Shown here piece by piece: positions 1 to 5,085 of a stretch of 5,085 nucleotides of DNA. Within the stretch, counting starts at the first letter, position 1. Each line of letters opens with the position of its first letter. Source of the stretch: Acidobacteriota bacterium (GTDB taxonomy: Bacteria; Acidobacteriota; Terriglobia; Acidoferrales; UBA7541); contig JAFAZL010000679.1 of the NCBI GenBank assembly GCA_019239815.1, positions 1 to 5,085 of the forward strand, given 5' to 3'. Position numbers and translations under genes: made by a program. The notes beneath the pieces are model-generated. The model did not search any database, was not told where the DNA came from, and saw nothing but the letters and a program-made list of their open reading frames with translations.

Positions 1-460
1 TGACGCGAAAGTCGGGGATCGAGAAATTGTGGATGACGTCCTCGCTGGCGAGGATCAGCTTCACGTTTCGGCCGACGGGAACGTGGAGCTCGTTGATTTC
101 GCGCATGCCAGTGGGCTGCTGCGCCTTCCACATCCACTGCTTGCCGATGACATAAATATCGAGCGTGTCGAGCGGAGCGCGTCGGTAATCCACGTAAATC
201 ACGGCACCGCCCGCAAACATCGTGAGAGCAAGAAGCAGCGGCACGACGAGCCAAATGGTCTCGAGGCGCATGTCGCCGTGGATTGGAACCCCGATTTCAC
301 CCGGCGTCTTACGTTTGTACTTGAAGAAGAAGTAGATGACCGCGATCGTGATGGCAACCGCGAAGAAGAAACAGATGGCGGTGATGTACACCATCAGGCC
401 GTCGACGCTGGGAGCGAAGTTGGACGCCTGCTCCGGATACAGTGGTAGTTGCGACTGCAC
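1..460 (-). CDS. coxB: Cytochrome c oxidase subunit II, N-terminal part (3' end beyond window)
   Basis: N-terminal 153 residues of subunit II of a heme-copper oxidase, the subunit that accepts electrons at the CuA centre. The reading frame begins at GTG 460 (MQSQLPLYPEQASNFAP) and stays open to position 1. No ATG gives this frame its N-terminus, and AAGGAG lies 12 bases upstream. Two transmembrane hairpin helices are visible at about 22-46 (GLMVYITAICFFFAVAITIAVIYFF) and 66-91 (LETIWLVVPLLLALTMFAGGAVIYV); the second carries the usual LE-x-IW-x-x-P signature. The cupredoxin domain then begins, with the aromatic electron-entry motif GKQWMWK at 106-112 and DVIHNFSIPDFRV at 141-153, where His144 is the first CuA ligand. 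The Cys-rich CuA loop and any fused cytochrome c domain (caa3 type) lie outside, so aa3 versus caa3 cannot be decided here. The usual family length is 250-350 residues. It follows sco after four bases, consistent with co-transcription. Confidence 0.95.
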   Translation of the reverse strand, partial: MQSQLPLYPEQASNFAPSVDGLMVYITAICFFFAVAITIAVIYFFFKYKRKTPGEIGVPIHGDMRLETIWLVVPLLLALTMFAGGAVIYVDYRRAPLDTLDIYVIGKQWMWKAQQPTGMREINELHVPVGRNVKLILASEDVIHNFSIPDFRV

Positions 461-464
461 GGCT

Positions 465-1331
465 CTAGTGTGCTCCTTGCGCTTTCGTGTCAAGCGCGTG
501 ATCGCGCCGGCGGAAGATCAATATCCCCGCGACGATCGTAAAAATCGTAAGCAGCCCGCCAATACGAACGATGCGAAGAATCGTCGCGCTGTAGCGCGCG
601 GTGGACGGATCGTACTGGAAGCAGTACAGCAAAAGATGGTCGATCGGCGAGCCGATCTTGCCGGCGGACGCATCGATCAGGCCGAGTCGCATGTCGCGCG
701 ACGGATATTCGATCCCGTAGAAGTAGCGCGAAATACGTCCGTCAGGCGTCAACAGCATGATGCCGCTCGCGTGCGCGAAAATGTTCGTTTTCGCGTCGAA
801 CGAGTAGCGAAAGTTCGCCGCTTGGGTCAATGCGTCGATTGAATCTTTTGAACCGGTGAGGAAGTGCCAGCCGGAGGCGGTCTGAGGACGGCCAAAGTGC
901 GAGAGCGCTGACGTTTTCTTTTGCGCCGCCATTTCTGATGATTCGCGCGGATCGAAGCTTACGAATACGACCTCGTAATCTGAGCCAGGATTGAAAGAAA
1001 GCATCTTCAGTGAACCAACCACGCCCTGTTCGACCTGGTTACAGAGCATTGGGCAGCCGTAATAGACCAGCGCGAGAAGCACTGGCTTGCCGTGGAAATA
1101 GTCGCCGAAAGCGACATCGCGCCCGGTTTCATCTTTGAATTGAAGCGCCATCGGCATCTGACCGTTGAGCGGTGGCTCGAAACCGACATTTTTTAGTGCT
1201 TGCGGGAGCCCCGAAGCCGGTGCACCGACATTGTCGGGAACCGTCTGCGCGGAAACGGCCGCGGCCCCCGCCAGACTCAAAGCCAGCGACAGCATGGCGG
1301 CCCACTTCGCAATGGTGTGAACTTGCTTCAT
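465..1331 (-). CDS. sco: Sco1/SenC family copper chaperone for cytochrome c oxidase, with C-terminal membrane anchor
   Basis: 288-residue thioredoxin-fold protein that delivers copper to, or reduces, the CuA centre of cytochrome oxidase subunit II outside the cytoplasmic membrane. An N-terminal signal sequence (hydrophobic about 10-25) ends in AVSA-QT, with likely cleavage after Ala28. The Sco domain covers about 50-225. The copper-binding CPMLC is at 93-97, after GKPVLLALVYYG, and the distal ligand is His187 in NIFAHASGIMLLTPDGRISRYFYG. FVSFDPRE at 123-130 is the usual core strand. The segment 230-250 (DHLLLYCFQYDPSTARYS) contains an extra Cys237, and a hydrophobic helix at about 252-273 followed by RRR suggests a C-terminal anchor with its end in the cytoplasm. 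All three copper ligands are present. The ATG lies two bases after the preceding stop, and a purine-rich AGAAGAAG upstream is a moderate ribosome site. Only four bases separate its stop from coxB, whose product is the expected client. Confidence 0.94.
   Translation of the reverse strand: MKQVHTIAKWAAMLSLALSLAGAAAVSAQTVPDNVGAPASGLPQALKNVGFEPPLNGQMPMALQFKDETGRDVAFGDYFHGKPVLLALVYYGCPMLCNQVEQGVVGSLKMLSFNPGSDYEVVFVSFDPRESSEMAAQKKTSALSHFGRPQTASGWHFLTGSKDSIDALTQAANFRYSFDAKTNIFAHASGIMLLTPDGRISRYFYGIEYPSRDMRLGLIDASAGKIGSPIDHLLLYCFQYDPSTARYSATILRIVRIGGLLTIFTIVAGILIFRRRDHALDTKAQGAH
473..478 (-). promoter_or_regulatory. Ribosome binding site of coxB, long spacing to a GTG start
   Basis: AAGGAG on the minus strand within the last codons of sco. 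The next possible start in the coxB frame is the GTG at 460, 12 bases away, longer than the common 5-9. No closer in-frame ATG, GTG or TTG exists between them, so the GTG start is favoured but may be translated at a reduced rate. Confidence 0.55.
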
Positions 1332-1333
1332 CC

Positions 1334-1789
1334 CTACTTCTTCTCTGCCGAGCCTGGCGCGCCCGGCAATCCTTTCTCAGCAATGATCTTCATCGCCTCG
1401 GAAACTGGAATCTGAGCGATACCCGCGTTTTGATCGATCCAACCGGTGGTTTCGTTGGCCTTTTCGTCGGCCTCGCGTTTGCCGCGCAGGTCAGCTTGGG
1501 GATCTTCGGTATGGCCCGGCACACCCTGCAAGCGCGGCTCAGGCGGCAGCGCGTCGTACGAAGCACCCATTTCTTGGCGGATAGCGGGCGGCGGCGTGTC
1601 GTAATCGACCGCGATTTTGGTCGTAACCCGCAGCACAAATATACAGATAACGTATGAGAGGACGACCGCGACTGCGAGCGCGCCGAGATACCAATAGATT
1701 GTAGCCGGATGGACGTCGGCCGGTTCAAAGGCGACATCGTCGTGCCGAGGCTCTTCGCCCGCGGCGCCATTGTGAATATTAGTGCTCAT
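1334..1789 (-). CDS. Small single-helix membrane protein of unknown function, ACIII/cox-locus associated
   Basis: 151-residue protein with no assigned activity. The start at 1789 (MSTNIHNG) is preceded by TTGGAG four bases away and overlaps the actF stop by 11 bases; an in-frame ATG at 1822 would lie deeper in actF and lacks this support. Residues 1-30 are polar and acidic. One hydrophobic helix runs about 31-53 (YWYLGALAVAVVLSYVICIFVL), so there is probably a single membrane pass with the larger C-terminal part on one side. After a Pro-rich stretch (65-92, PPEPRLQ) comes DPQADLRGKREADE, then GWIDQNAGIAQIPVSEAMKIIAEKGLP at 116-142. From memory, this arrangement (PRLQ, DL..R..E, GW-D...G..-IP...AM..+...+GLP) recurs in small proteins encoded beside Sco and cytochrome oxidase genes in Acidobacteriota and relatives. 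Its place between actF and sco suggests an accessory subunit or assembly factor, perhaps comparable in position to the small ActG of other ACIII operons; that equivalence is inference. Confidence 0.82.
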   Translation of the reverse strand: MSTNIHNGAAGEEPRHDDVAFEPADVHPATIYWYLGALAVAVVLSYVICIFVLRVTTKIAVDYDTPPPAIRQEMGASYDALPPEPRLQGVPGHTEDPQADLRGKREADEKANETTGWIDQNAGIAQIPVSEAMKIIAEKGLPGAPGSAEKK

Positions 1790-2966
1790 GGGGCTCCAAG
1801 AAATCTTCGAGCTTCGGCTCACCCAATGGCAAAAGTGGCATTTTTTGCAGCTGCCATGCGAACACGAAAAGCCACAATCCGCCCAAGGCCAACGCGGCCG
1901 CCAGGTCCCAAATCGTTGGAAGGGCGTTCGGCGTGAACTCCGGCCGGCTATACCAGTACAAATCGACGAGCCGCATGAAAATCAACCAGGCTGCGATCTT
2001 CGGCAGCGCCGAAGAGTTCCGCTTCAAATCGCGCGACAGCAGCAGGAAAAATGGCACAAAGAAATGGAAGATCAGGATGAACACCGAGACATATCCCCAC
2101 TCGCCGTAGAGCCGCGAACGATAGAAGCTGATCTCCTCAGGGGCGTTTCCGGACCATATAATCAGCAATTGCGAGAAACTGAAGTACGCCCACAACATCA
2201 CGAACGCCAGAAGCAGCTTTCCGCAATCGTGCAAATAGCGGGGCTTGAGCACACCGGCAAAAACCGGCGCCCGCGACAGCAACACGACCACGCAGATCAT
2301 CACCGACATCGATGAAATCAATTGCCCGGCCACATAGATAAACCCGTAGATGGTCGACGCCCAGTGAGGCGACAAGGACATCACCCAGTCGATTGCGGCG
2401 AACGACATCGCGAATACATAGAGAATGATACCGGGACCGGCCAGCATCTTCAGGTTGCGGCGCAGTAGGCGATCGTCGCGATCGATATCCTGGCGACGAG
2501 ACCACGCATTGAAGATCCACGTCAGCAGTAGCCACACCGCAAAATAGACGATCGCCCGAATGTGGAACCAACCCGGTGTCAGATAGTGTTGCTGGAAATC
2601 CGATAACGCACCCTCATGGCCGGGAGGAGGCGCGTTCAACCAGGCACCGTATAGAGAACGGAACCCGAAGAACAAGGGCGCGAAGAGGATGAACAAGAAC
2701 GGAAGCGCGCGTGTCGCCGACTCAAGCGGCCGACGAATCACAATGCCCCAATAGCCGCTGGTCAAATGCTGGAGCATCAAAAGGCCCAGCGATCCGAGCG
2801 ACAGACCGAGCACCAGCAGGAAGGCCATCAGATAGGACTGCAACATGCTCTGCGGCGCTTTCACGTACCCGATGATGCAAAGCACAACGCCTATAATGCC
2901 CACAATGAGCGCGCGTTGTTGCAGGCGGCTGACGCTTTCGGGCGCCTTGAAATCCTGCGCGGTCAT
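1779..2966 (-). CDS. actF: Alternative complex III subunit ActF, NrfD-like membrane protein
   Basis: 395-residue polytopic membrane subunit of alternative complex III, paralogous to ActC; in known structures it packs beside ActC and is proposed to take part in proton movement rather than quinol oxidation. The start at 2966 follows a strong AAAGGAG and overlaps the actE stop as ATGA; a longer reading from 3104 would add an Arg-rich, non-family N-terminus that only shadows actE. About ten hydrophobic segments are visible near 17-36, 43-66, 88-107, 134-152, 178-197, 206-230, 250-272, 290-311, 322-340 and 352-371. Recognisable stretches are LTSGYWGIVIRRPLESATRALP (68-89), SLSPHWASTIYGF (197-209), and GKLLLAFVMLWAYFSFSQ followed by LLIIWSGNAPEEI (249-279). 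The C-terminus ends in a charged LGEPKLEDFLEPHEH, probably cytoplasmic. Its last 11 bases overlap the next gene. Length and motifs are normal for the family. Confidence 0.94.
   Translation of the reverse strand: MTAQDFKAPESVSRLQQRALIVGIIGVVLCIIGYVKAPQSMLQSYLMAFLLVLGLSLGSLGLLMLQHLTSGYWGIVIRRPLESATRALPFLFILFAPLFFGFRSLYGAWLNAPPPGHEGALSDFQQHYLTPGWFHIRAIVYFAVWLLLTWIFNAWSRRQDIDRDDRLLRRNLKMLAGPGIILYVFAMSFAAIDWVMSLSPHWASTIYGFIYVAGQLISSMSVMICVVVLLSRAPVFAGVLKPRYLHDCGKLLLAFVMLWAYFSFSQLLIIWSGNAPEEISFYRSRLYGEWGYVSVFILIFHFFVPFFLLLSRDLKRNSSALPKIAAWLIFMRLVDLYWYSRPEFTPNALPTIWDLAAALALGGLWLFVFAWQLQKMPLLPLGEPKLEDFLEPHEH
1794..1797 (-). promoter_or_regulatory. Ribosome binding site of the 151-residue membrane protein gene
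   Basis: GGAG (in TTGGAGCCCC) on the minus strand, four bases before the ATG at 1789 and inside the last codons of actF. It supports 1789 rather than the in-frame ATG at 1822. Confidence 0.5.
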
Positions 2967-3571
2967 TCCTTCGCTCCTTTGCTTTTCGCCGGTGCGGCGG
3001 CTGGATGGGGGTGCGCGAGTTCTTCGCGCAAACTTGCCGGCAATTCCGAAACCTTGGCGTTGCGGCTCAATTGCAGAGCGCGCACGTAGGCGATGATTGC
3101 CCAACGATCACGCGGTGGTATCTGCGCCGAGTAACTCAGCATTTGGCCGAAGCCGTTGGTGATTACGTCGTAAAAGTACCCGTTCGGTGCTTCGCGGAGG
3201 CGCGTCTGATGATAGGTCGGCGGGTGCTTCATGCCGCGGATCGCAACCATGCCGTTGCCGTCGCCCTGTAGACCGTGGCACGGCGTGCAGAAAATCTTGT
3301 AGCGTCCCTCGCCACGCTCGAGCAATTCCTGGTTTACAGGCAGCGGAAACGCATTCGATTCCTTGGGAATCGTCAGAGCATCATCGGCTAACGCACCACG
3401 GCGGACCGTATTTTCGAGGATGGGTCGCTCCGAGCGGCCGTCGGTAAAAAAGTCCGACGGTGACAGCGGTCGATTTTTCGGCTGGAGCGCCATGTCTTGT
3501 TTGAGGCTGCAACCCACGAGAAGCGCAGAGAACGCGACCGCCAACAATGCAATGTGTGCAGGCCTAATCAT
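2963..3571 (-). CDS. actE: Alternative complex III subunit ActE, lipoprotein monoheme cytochrome c
   Basis: 202-residue membrane-anchored cytochrome c, one of the heme subunits that take electrons from quinol oxidation toward cytochrome c or the terminal oxidase on the outer face of the membrane. The start at 3571 gives MIRPAHIALLAVAFSALLVGC, a short type II signal peptide with lipobox LVGC and acylated Cys21. An upstream ATG at 3598 would add nine residues and a larger overlap with actD, but GAGGTG sits just before 3571. Residues 22-80 form a linker with family-like RPLSPSDFF and ERPILENTVRRG. The heme motif is CTPCH at 95-99. The likely distal ligand is Met144 in NGFGQMLSYSAQI, followed by PPRDRWAIIAYVRALQLSR, the usual C-terminal helix of this family. 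The tail (187-202) is Ala/Pro/Lys-rich. The TGA stop overlaps the actF ATG as ATGA. Both axial ligands are present, so the protein looks functional. Confidence 0.94.
   Translation of the reverse strand: MIRPAHIALLAVAFSALLVGCSLKQDMALQPKNRPLSPSDFFTDGRSERPILENTVRRGALADDALTIPKESNAFPLPVNQELLERGEGRYKIFCTPCHGLQGDGNGMVAIRGMKHPPTYHQTRLREAPNGYFYDVITNGFGQMLSYSAQIPPRDRWAIIAYVRALQLSRNAKVSELPASLREELAHPHPAAAPAKSKGAKE
2974..2980 (-). promoter_or_regulatory. Strong ribosome binding site of actF
   Basis: AAAGGAG on the minus strand, seven bases before the ATG at 2966, inside the end of actE. It is the best match to the anti-Shine-Dalgarno sequence in the window and settles the actF start over upstream in-frame ATGs. 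Confidence 0.75.
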
Positions 3572-4112
3572 CCTGCACCTCGCTGATGTTCGTCGCATGC
3601 ACGCTTTCGAAGAAGCGCCTGGCTTCTTCCACGTTGAATTTTTTGTCCCGCGCCTCGATGCACAGGAAGAATTTGTCGGTCGTTGCGTGCTTCACAAAGC
3701 GCTCAACATTGAACAGTGGATGATACGGTTCCGGCAGCTTGTTCAACGCGAGCATTCCGAAAACGGCGGAAAGCGAAGCCCCAAGCACCGTCAACTCGAA
3801 TGTGACCGGGATGAACGCAGGCCAGCTATTGAGCGGTCGACCAGCGATATTCATCGGGTAGGCGTAAAGGTTGACCCAATACTGGAAGAAGAAGCCGCCG
3901 AGTCCACCGCAAAGTCCGCCGATCAACGTAATGAGAGGGACGAGATTGCGTTTCAGCCCAAGCGCGTCGTTCAGATCTTCAACTGGAAATGGTGTGTAGC
4001 CTTCGATCTTTTCCCAACCGGCTTGGCGCGCTGCGCGTGCCGCGTGGCACAACTGGTGCTCGGTGTCGAACTCACCCAGCACGCCATACGTGTGTGAGCG
4101 ATGTTCGATCAT
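3564..4112 (-). CDS. actD: Alternative complex III subunit ActD (DUF3341 family membrane protein)
   Basis: 182-residue membrane subunit of alternative complex III. It carries no cofactor in known complexes and is thought to be structural. An N-terminal soluble part (1-55) contains a small domain with YTPFPVEDLNDALG at 39-52, a hallmark of DUF3341 proteins. Two hydrophobic helices follow at about 57-80 (glycine-rich LIGGLCGGLGG) and 99-122 (FIPVTFELTVLGASLSAVFGML). A short soluble tail has KHATTDKFFLCIEA at 141-154. Length and two-helix layout match the family. The ATG at 4112 overlaps the actC stop by four bases and has GAGGAA five bases upstream, so the start is well supported. The stop lies inside the beginning of actE (8-base overlap with the preferred actE start). 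No truncation or missing motif is seen. Confidence 0.95.
   Translation of the reverse strand: MIEHRSHTYGVLGEFDTEHQLCHAARAARQAGWEKIEGYTPFPVEDLNDALGLKRNLVPLITLIGGLCGGLGGFFFQYWVNLYAYPMNIAGRPLNSWPAFIPVTFELTVLGASLSAVFGMLALNKLPEPYHPLFNVERFVKHATTDKFFLCIEARDKKFNVEEARRFFESVHATNISEVQDD
3576..3581 (-). promoter_or_regulatory. Ribosome binding site that decides the actE start
   Basis: GAGGTG on the minus strand, four bases before the ATG at 3571 and inside the end of actD. It favours the 202-residue form with a compact lipoprotein signal over the ATG at 3598, which would add an Arg/Cys-containing extension before the signal peptide. Confidence 0.65.
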
Positions 4113-5085
4113 TCGTGTTCCTCGGACGTTTGGTGCACAAGTTCGCGCATCTCAGCAATGGAGATTGCCGGCAGAACACGCACGAAAAGGAAGAGCAGCA
4201 TGGTGAACAAACCCAGTGTGCCAACGAATGTGGCGTAATCCCAGATTGTTGCCGAGTAACGGCCCCACGCCGATGGCATAAAGTCGCGCGTCAAGCTGAT
4301 GACAACGATGACGAAACGCTCGAGCCACATGCCCAGGTTGATGACCAGCGACATGACGAACAGCGCAGCCACATTGGTCCGCACCTTCTGGAACCACAGC
4401 AACTGCGGGGTGATGATGTTGCACAAGATCAGAGCGAAGTAATAGTAGTTGTACGGTCCGTGCAACCGCTGCTGCACAAGGAAGACGTCAAACTTGTTGC
4501 CGCTGTAAAGCGACAGAAAGAACTCGAAGAAGTACCCGTAGGCCACGATCAAACCGGTGGCGAGCATGACCTTCGCCATGTTCTCGAGGTGCCGCATAGT
4601 GATGAAGTCCTCGAGACCGTAAGCAGCGCGCAGAGGAATGGCGATGGTTAACACCATCGCGAAGCCTGAATAGATGGCGCCGGCGACGAAGTACGGCGGG
4701 AAGATCGTCGTGTGCCACCCGGGAACGATGGCCACTGCGAAGTCGAAGCTCACGACGGTGTGGACGGAGAGCACCAGCGGCGTCGCCAGGCCGGCAAGCA
4801 GGAGGTACGCCGACTGGTAGCGGTGCCAGTGACGCGCCGAACCGCGCCAACCGAGCGCGAGCATCCCGTAAATGATCTGCTTCGGTTTGCCAATCGCATG
4901 ATCGCGCAGAGTTGCCAGGTCAGGAATCAAGCCGACAAACCAGAACAGCGCCGAAACCGTACCGTACGTGGAAACCGCGAACACGTCCCAGATGAGCGGG
5001 CTGCGGAACTGCGGCCAGATCTGCATCGTGCTCGGATACGGGAACATGTAATACGCCATCCACGGACGCCCGGTGTGGATCAGCG
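4109..5085 (-). CDS. actC: Alternative complex III subunit ActC, NrfD-like quinol-oxidising membrane protein (5' end beyond window)
   Basis: Integral membrane subunit of alternative complex III, NrfD/PsrC family. In characterised ACIII complexes this subunit holds the quinol site next to the Fe-S protein ActB. The frame stays open past the ATG at 5059 to the window edge, reading LIHTGRPW then MAYYMFPYP. That is an internal family segment, so the ATG is not the start and about 324 C-terminal residues are visible of a protein usually near 460-500. Counting from the Met at 5059, hydrophobic segments lie near 22-45, 62-72, 84-105, 119-143, 160-184, 204-225, 230-252 and 272-295, fitting the last eight of ten helices. 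Family-like stretches are WDVFAVSTYGTVSALFW, VHTVVSFDFAVAIVPGWH (His100, Asp106, candidates for the quinol/proton region by inference), LHGPYNYYYF and the end region ERFVIVVISLTRDFMPSAWG. The TGA stop overlaps the actD ATG as ATGA, implying translational coupling. Identification is firm; only the N-terminus is unknown. Confidence 0.95.
   Translation of the reverse strand, partial: LIHTGRPWMAYYMFPYPSTMQIWPQFRSPLIWDVFAVSTYGTVSALFWFVGLIPDLATLRDHAIGKPKQIIYGMLALGWRGSARHWHRYQSAYLLLAGLATPLVLSVHTVVSFDFAVAIVPGWHTTIFPPYFVAGAIYSGFAMVLTIAIPLRAAYGLEDFITMRHLENMAKVMLATGLIVAYGYFFEFFLSLYSGNKFDVFLVQQRLHGPYNYYYFALILCNIITPQLLWFQKVRTNVAALFVMSLVINLGMWLERFVIVVISLTRDFMPSAWGRYSATIWDYATFVGTLGLFTMLLFLFVRVLPAISIAEMRELVHQTSEEHE
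4118..4123 (-). promoter_or_regulatory. Ribosome binding site of actD
   Basis: GAGGAA on the minus strand, five bases before the ATG at 4112 and lying inside the last codons of actC. With the ATGA stop/start overlap it supports this start and translational coupling from actC to actD. Confidence 0.7.

Noticed and set aside
29..842. Plus-strand open frames opposite coxB and sco
   Set aside because: They mirror the real minus-strand genes; the charged, low-hydrophobicity translations match antisense reading and show no motif.
1790..1822. Extension of the 151-residue membrane protein to an ATG at 1822
   Set aside because: It would lie 44 bases inside actF, and the ATG at 1789 has a nearby GGAG and an overlap type typical of the rest of the operon.
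2967..3104. N-terminal extension of actF to an ATG at 3104
   Set aside because: The extra 46 residues are Arg/Pro-rich, overlap the actE C-terminus in another frame and do not resemble ActF N-termini; the strong AAAGGAG before 2966 fits the shorter protein.
3363..4097. Long plus-strand open frame of 244 codons opposite actD and actE
   Set aside because: It lies antisense to two genes with clear family motifs, its translation is rich in Arg/Glu/His with no recognisable domain, and no ribosome site or partner gene supports it. It is a shadow in high-GC coding sequence.
3989..4651. Plus-strand open frame of 220 codons opposite actC
   Set aside because: Antisense to the conserved ActC helices; composition is Asp/Glu/His/Gln-rich in the way expected of the reverse complement of membrane protein codons, and no domain is seen.
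4109..5059. actC as a complete 316-residue gene starting at ATG 5059
   Set aside because: The frame is open upstream to the window edge and the residues HTGRPW before this Met, as well as the missing first helices, show it is internal.
1..5085. Search for tRNA, CRISPR arrays, insertion sequences, long repeats, riboswitches and terminators
   Set aside because: None was seen by eye; all but a few bases are coding, and the largest gap between genes is four bases.

Overview
All seven genes in this window lie on the minus strand, packed with gaps of at most 4 bases or overlaps of up to 11 bases. They form a continuous piece of a respiratory operon that runs off both ends. In transcription order (high to low coordinates) they are: actC (5' end missing), actD, actE, actF, a small single-helix membrane protein gene, a Sco-type copper chaperone gene, and coxB (3' end missing). 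This is an alternative complex III (ACIII, quinol:cytochrome c/oxidase oxidoreductase) locus joined to the start of a heme-copper cytochrome c oxidase locus.

Organism: no rRNA or other phylogenetic marker is present. GC is moderately high, and the order ACIII - small TM protein - Sco - cox subunits, together with the style of the proteins, resembles Acidobacteriota. Other ACIII-bearing phyla (for example Myxococcota/Deltaproteobacteria-type lineages, Gemmatimonadota, Planctomycetota) cannot be excluded. The organism is inferred to be a Gram-negative aerobe.

Layout: 5085-4109 is the C-terminal two thirds of ActC, the NrfD-like quinol-binding membrane subunit. 4112-3564 is ActD (two TM helices, DUF3341 type). 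3571-2963 is ActE, a lipoprotein monoheme cytochrome c. 2966-1779 is ActF, a ten-helix NrfD-like subunit. 1789-1334 is a one-helix protein with a conserved-looking C-terminal segment. 1331-465 is a Sco/SenC protein with CPMLC and a distal His. 460-1 is the N-terminal half of cytochrome c oxidase subunit II, starting at GTG. No intergenic stretch exceeds 4 bases, so there is no room for an internal terminator or conventional intergenic promoter. actA and actB are expected beyond 5085, and the rest of coxB plus coxA/coxC before position 1.

How the genes work together: ACIII oxidises quinol and passes electrons through its cytochrome subunits. In known ACIII systems these go to a cytochrome c or directly to an associated aa3/caa3 oxidase. 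Sco delivers copper to, or reduces, the CuA site of subunit II. Co-transcription of ACIII, Sco and coxB suggests coordinated production of a quinol-to-oxygen electron transfer chain, possibly as a supercomplex. This is a known type of system. The least characterised part is the 151-residue membrane protein between actF and sco.
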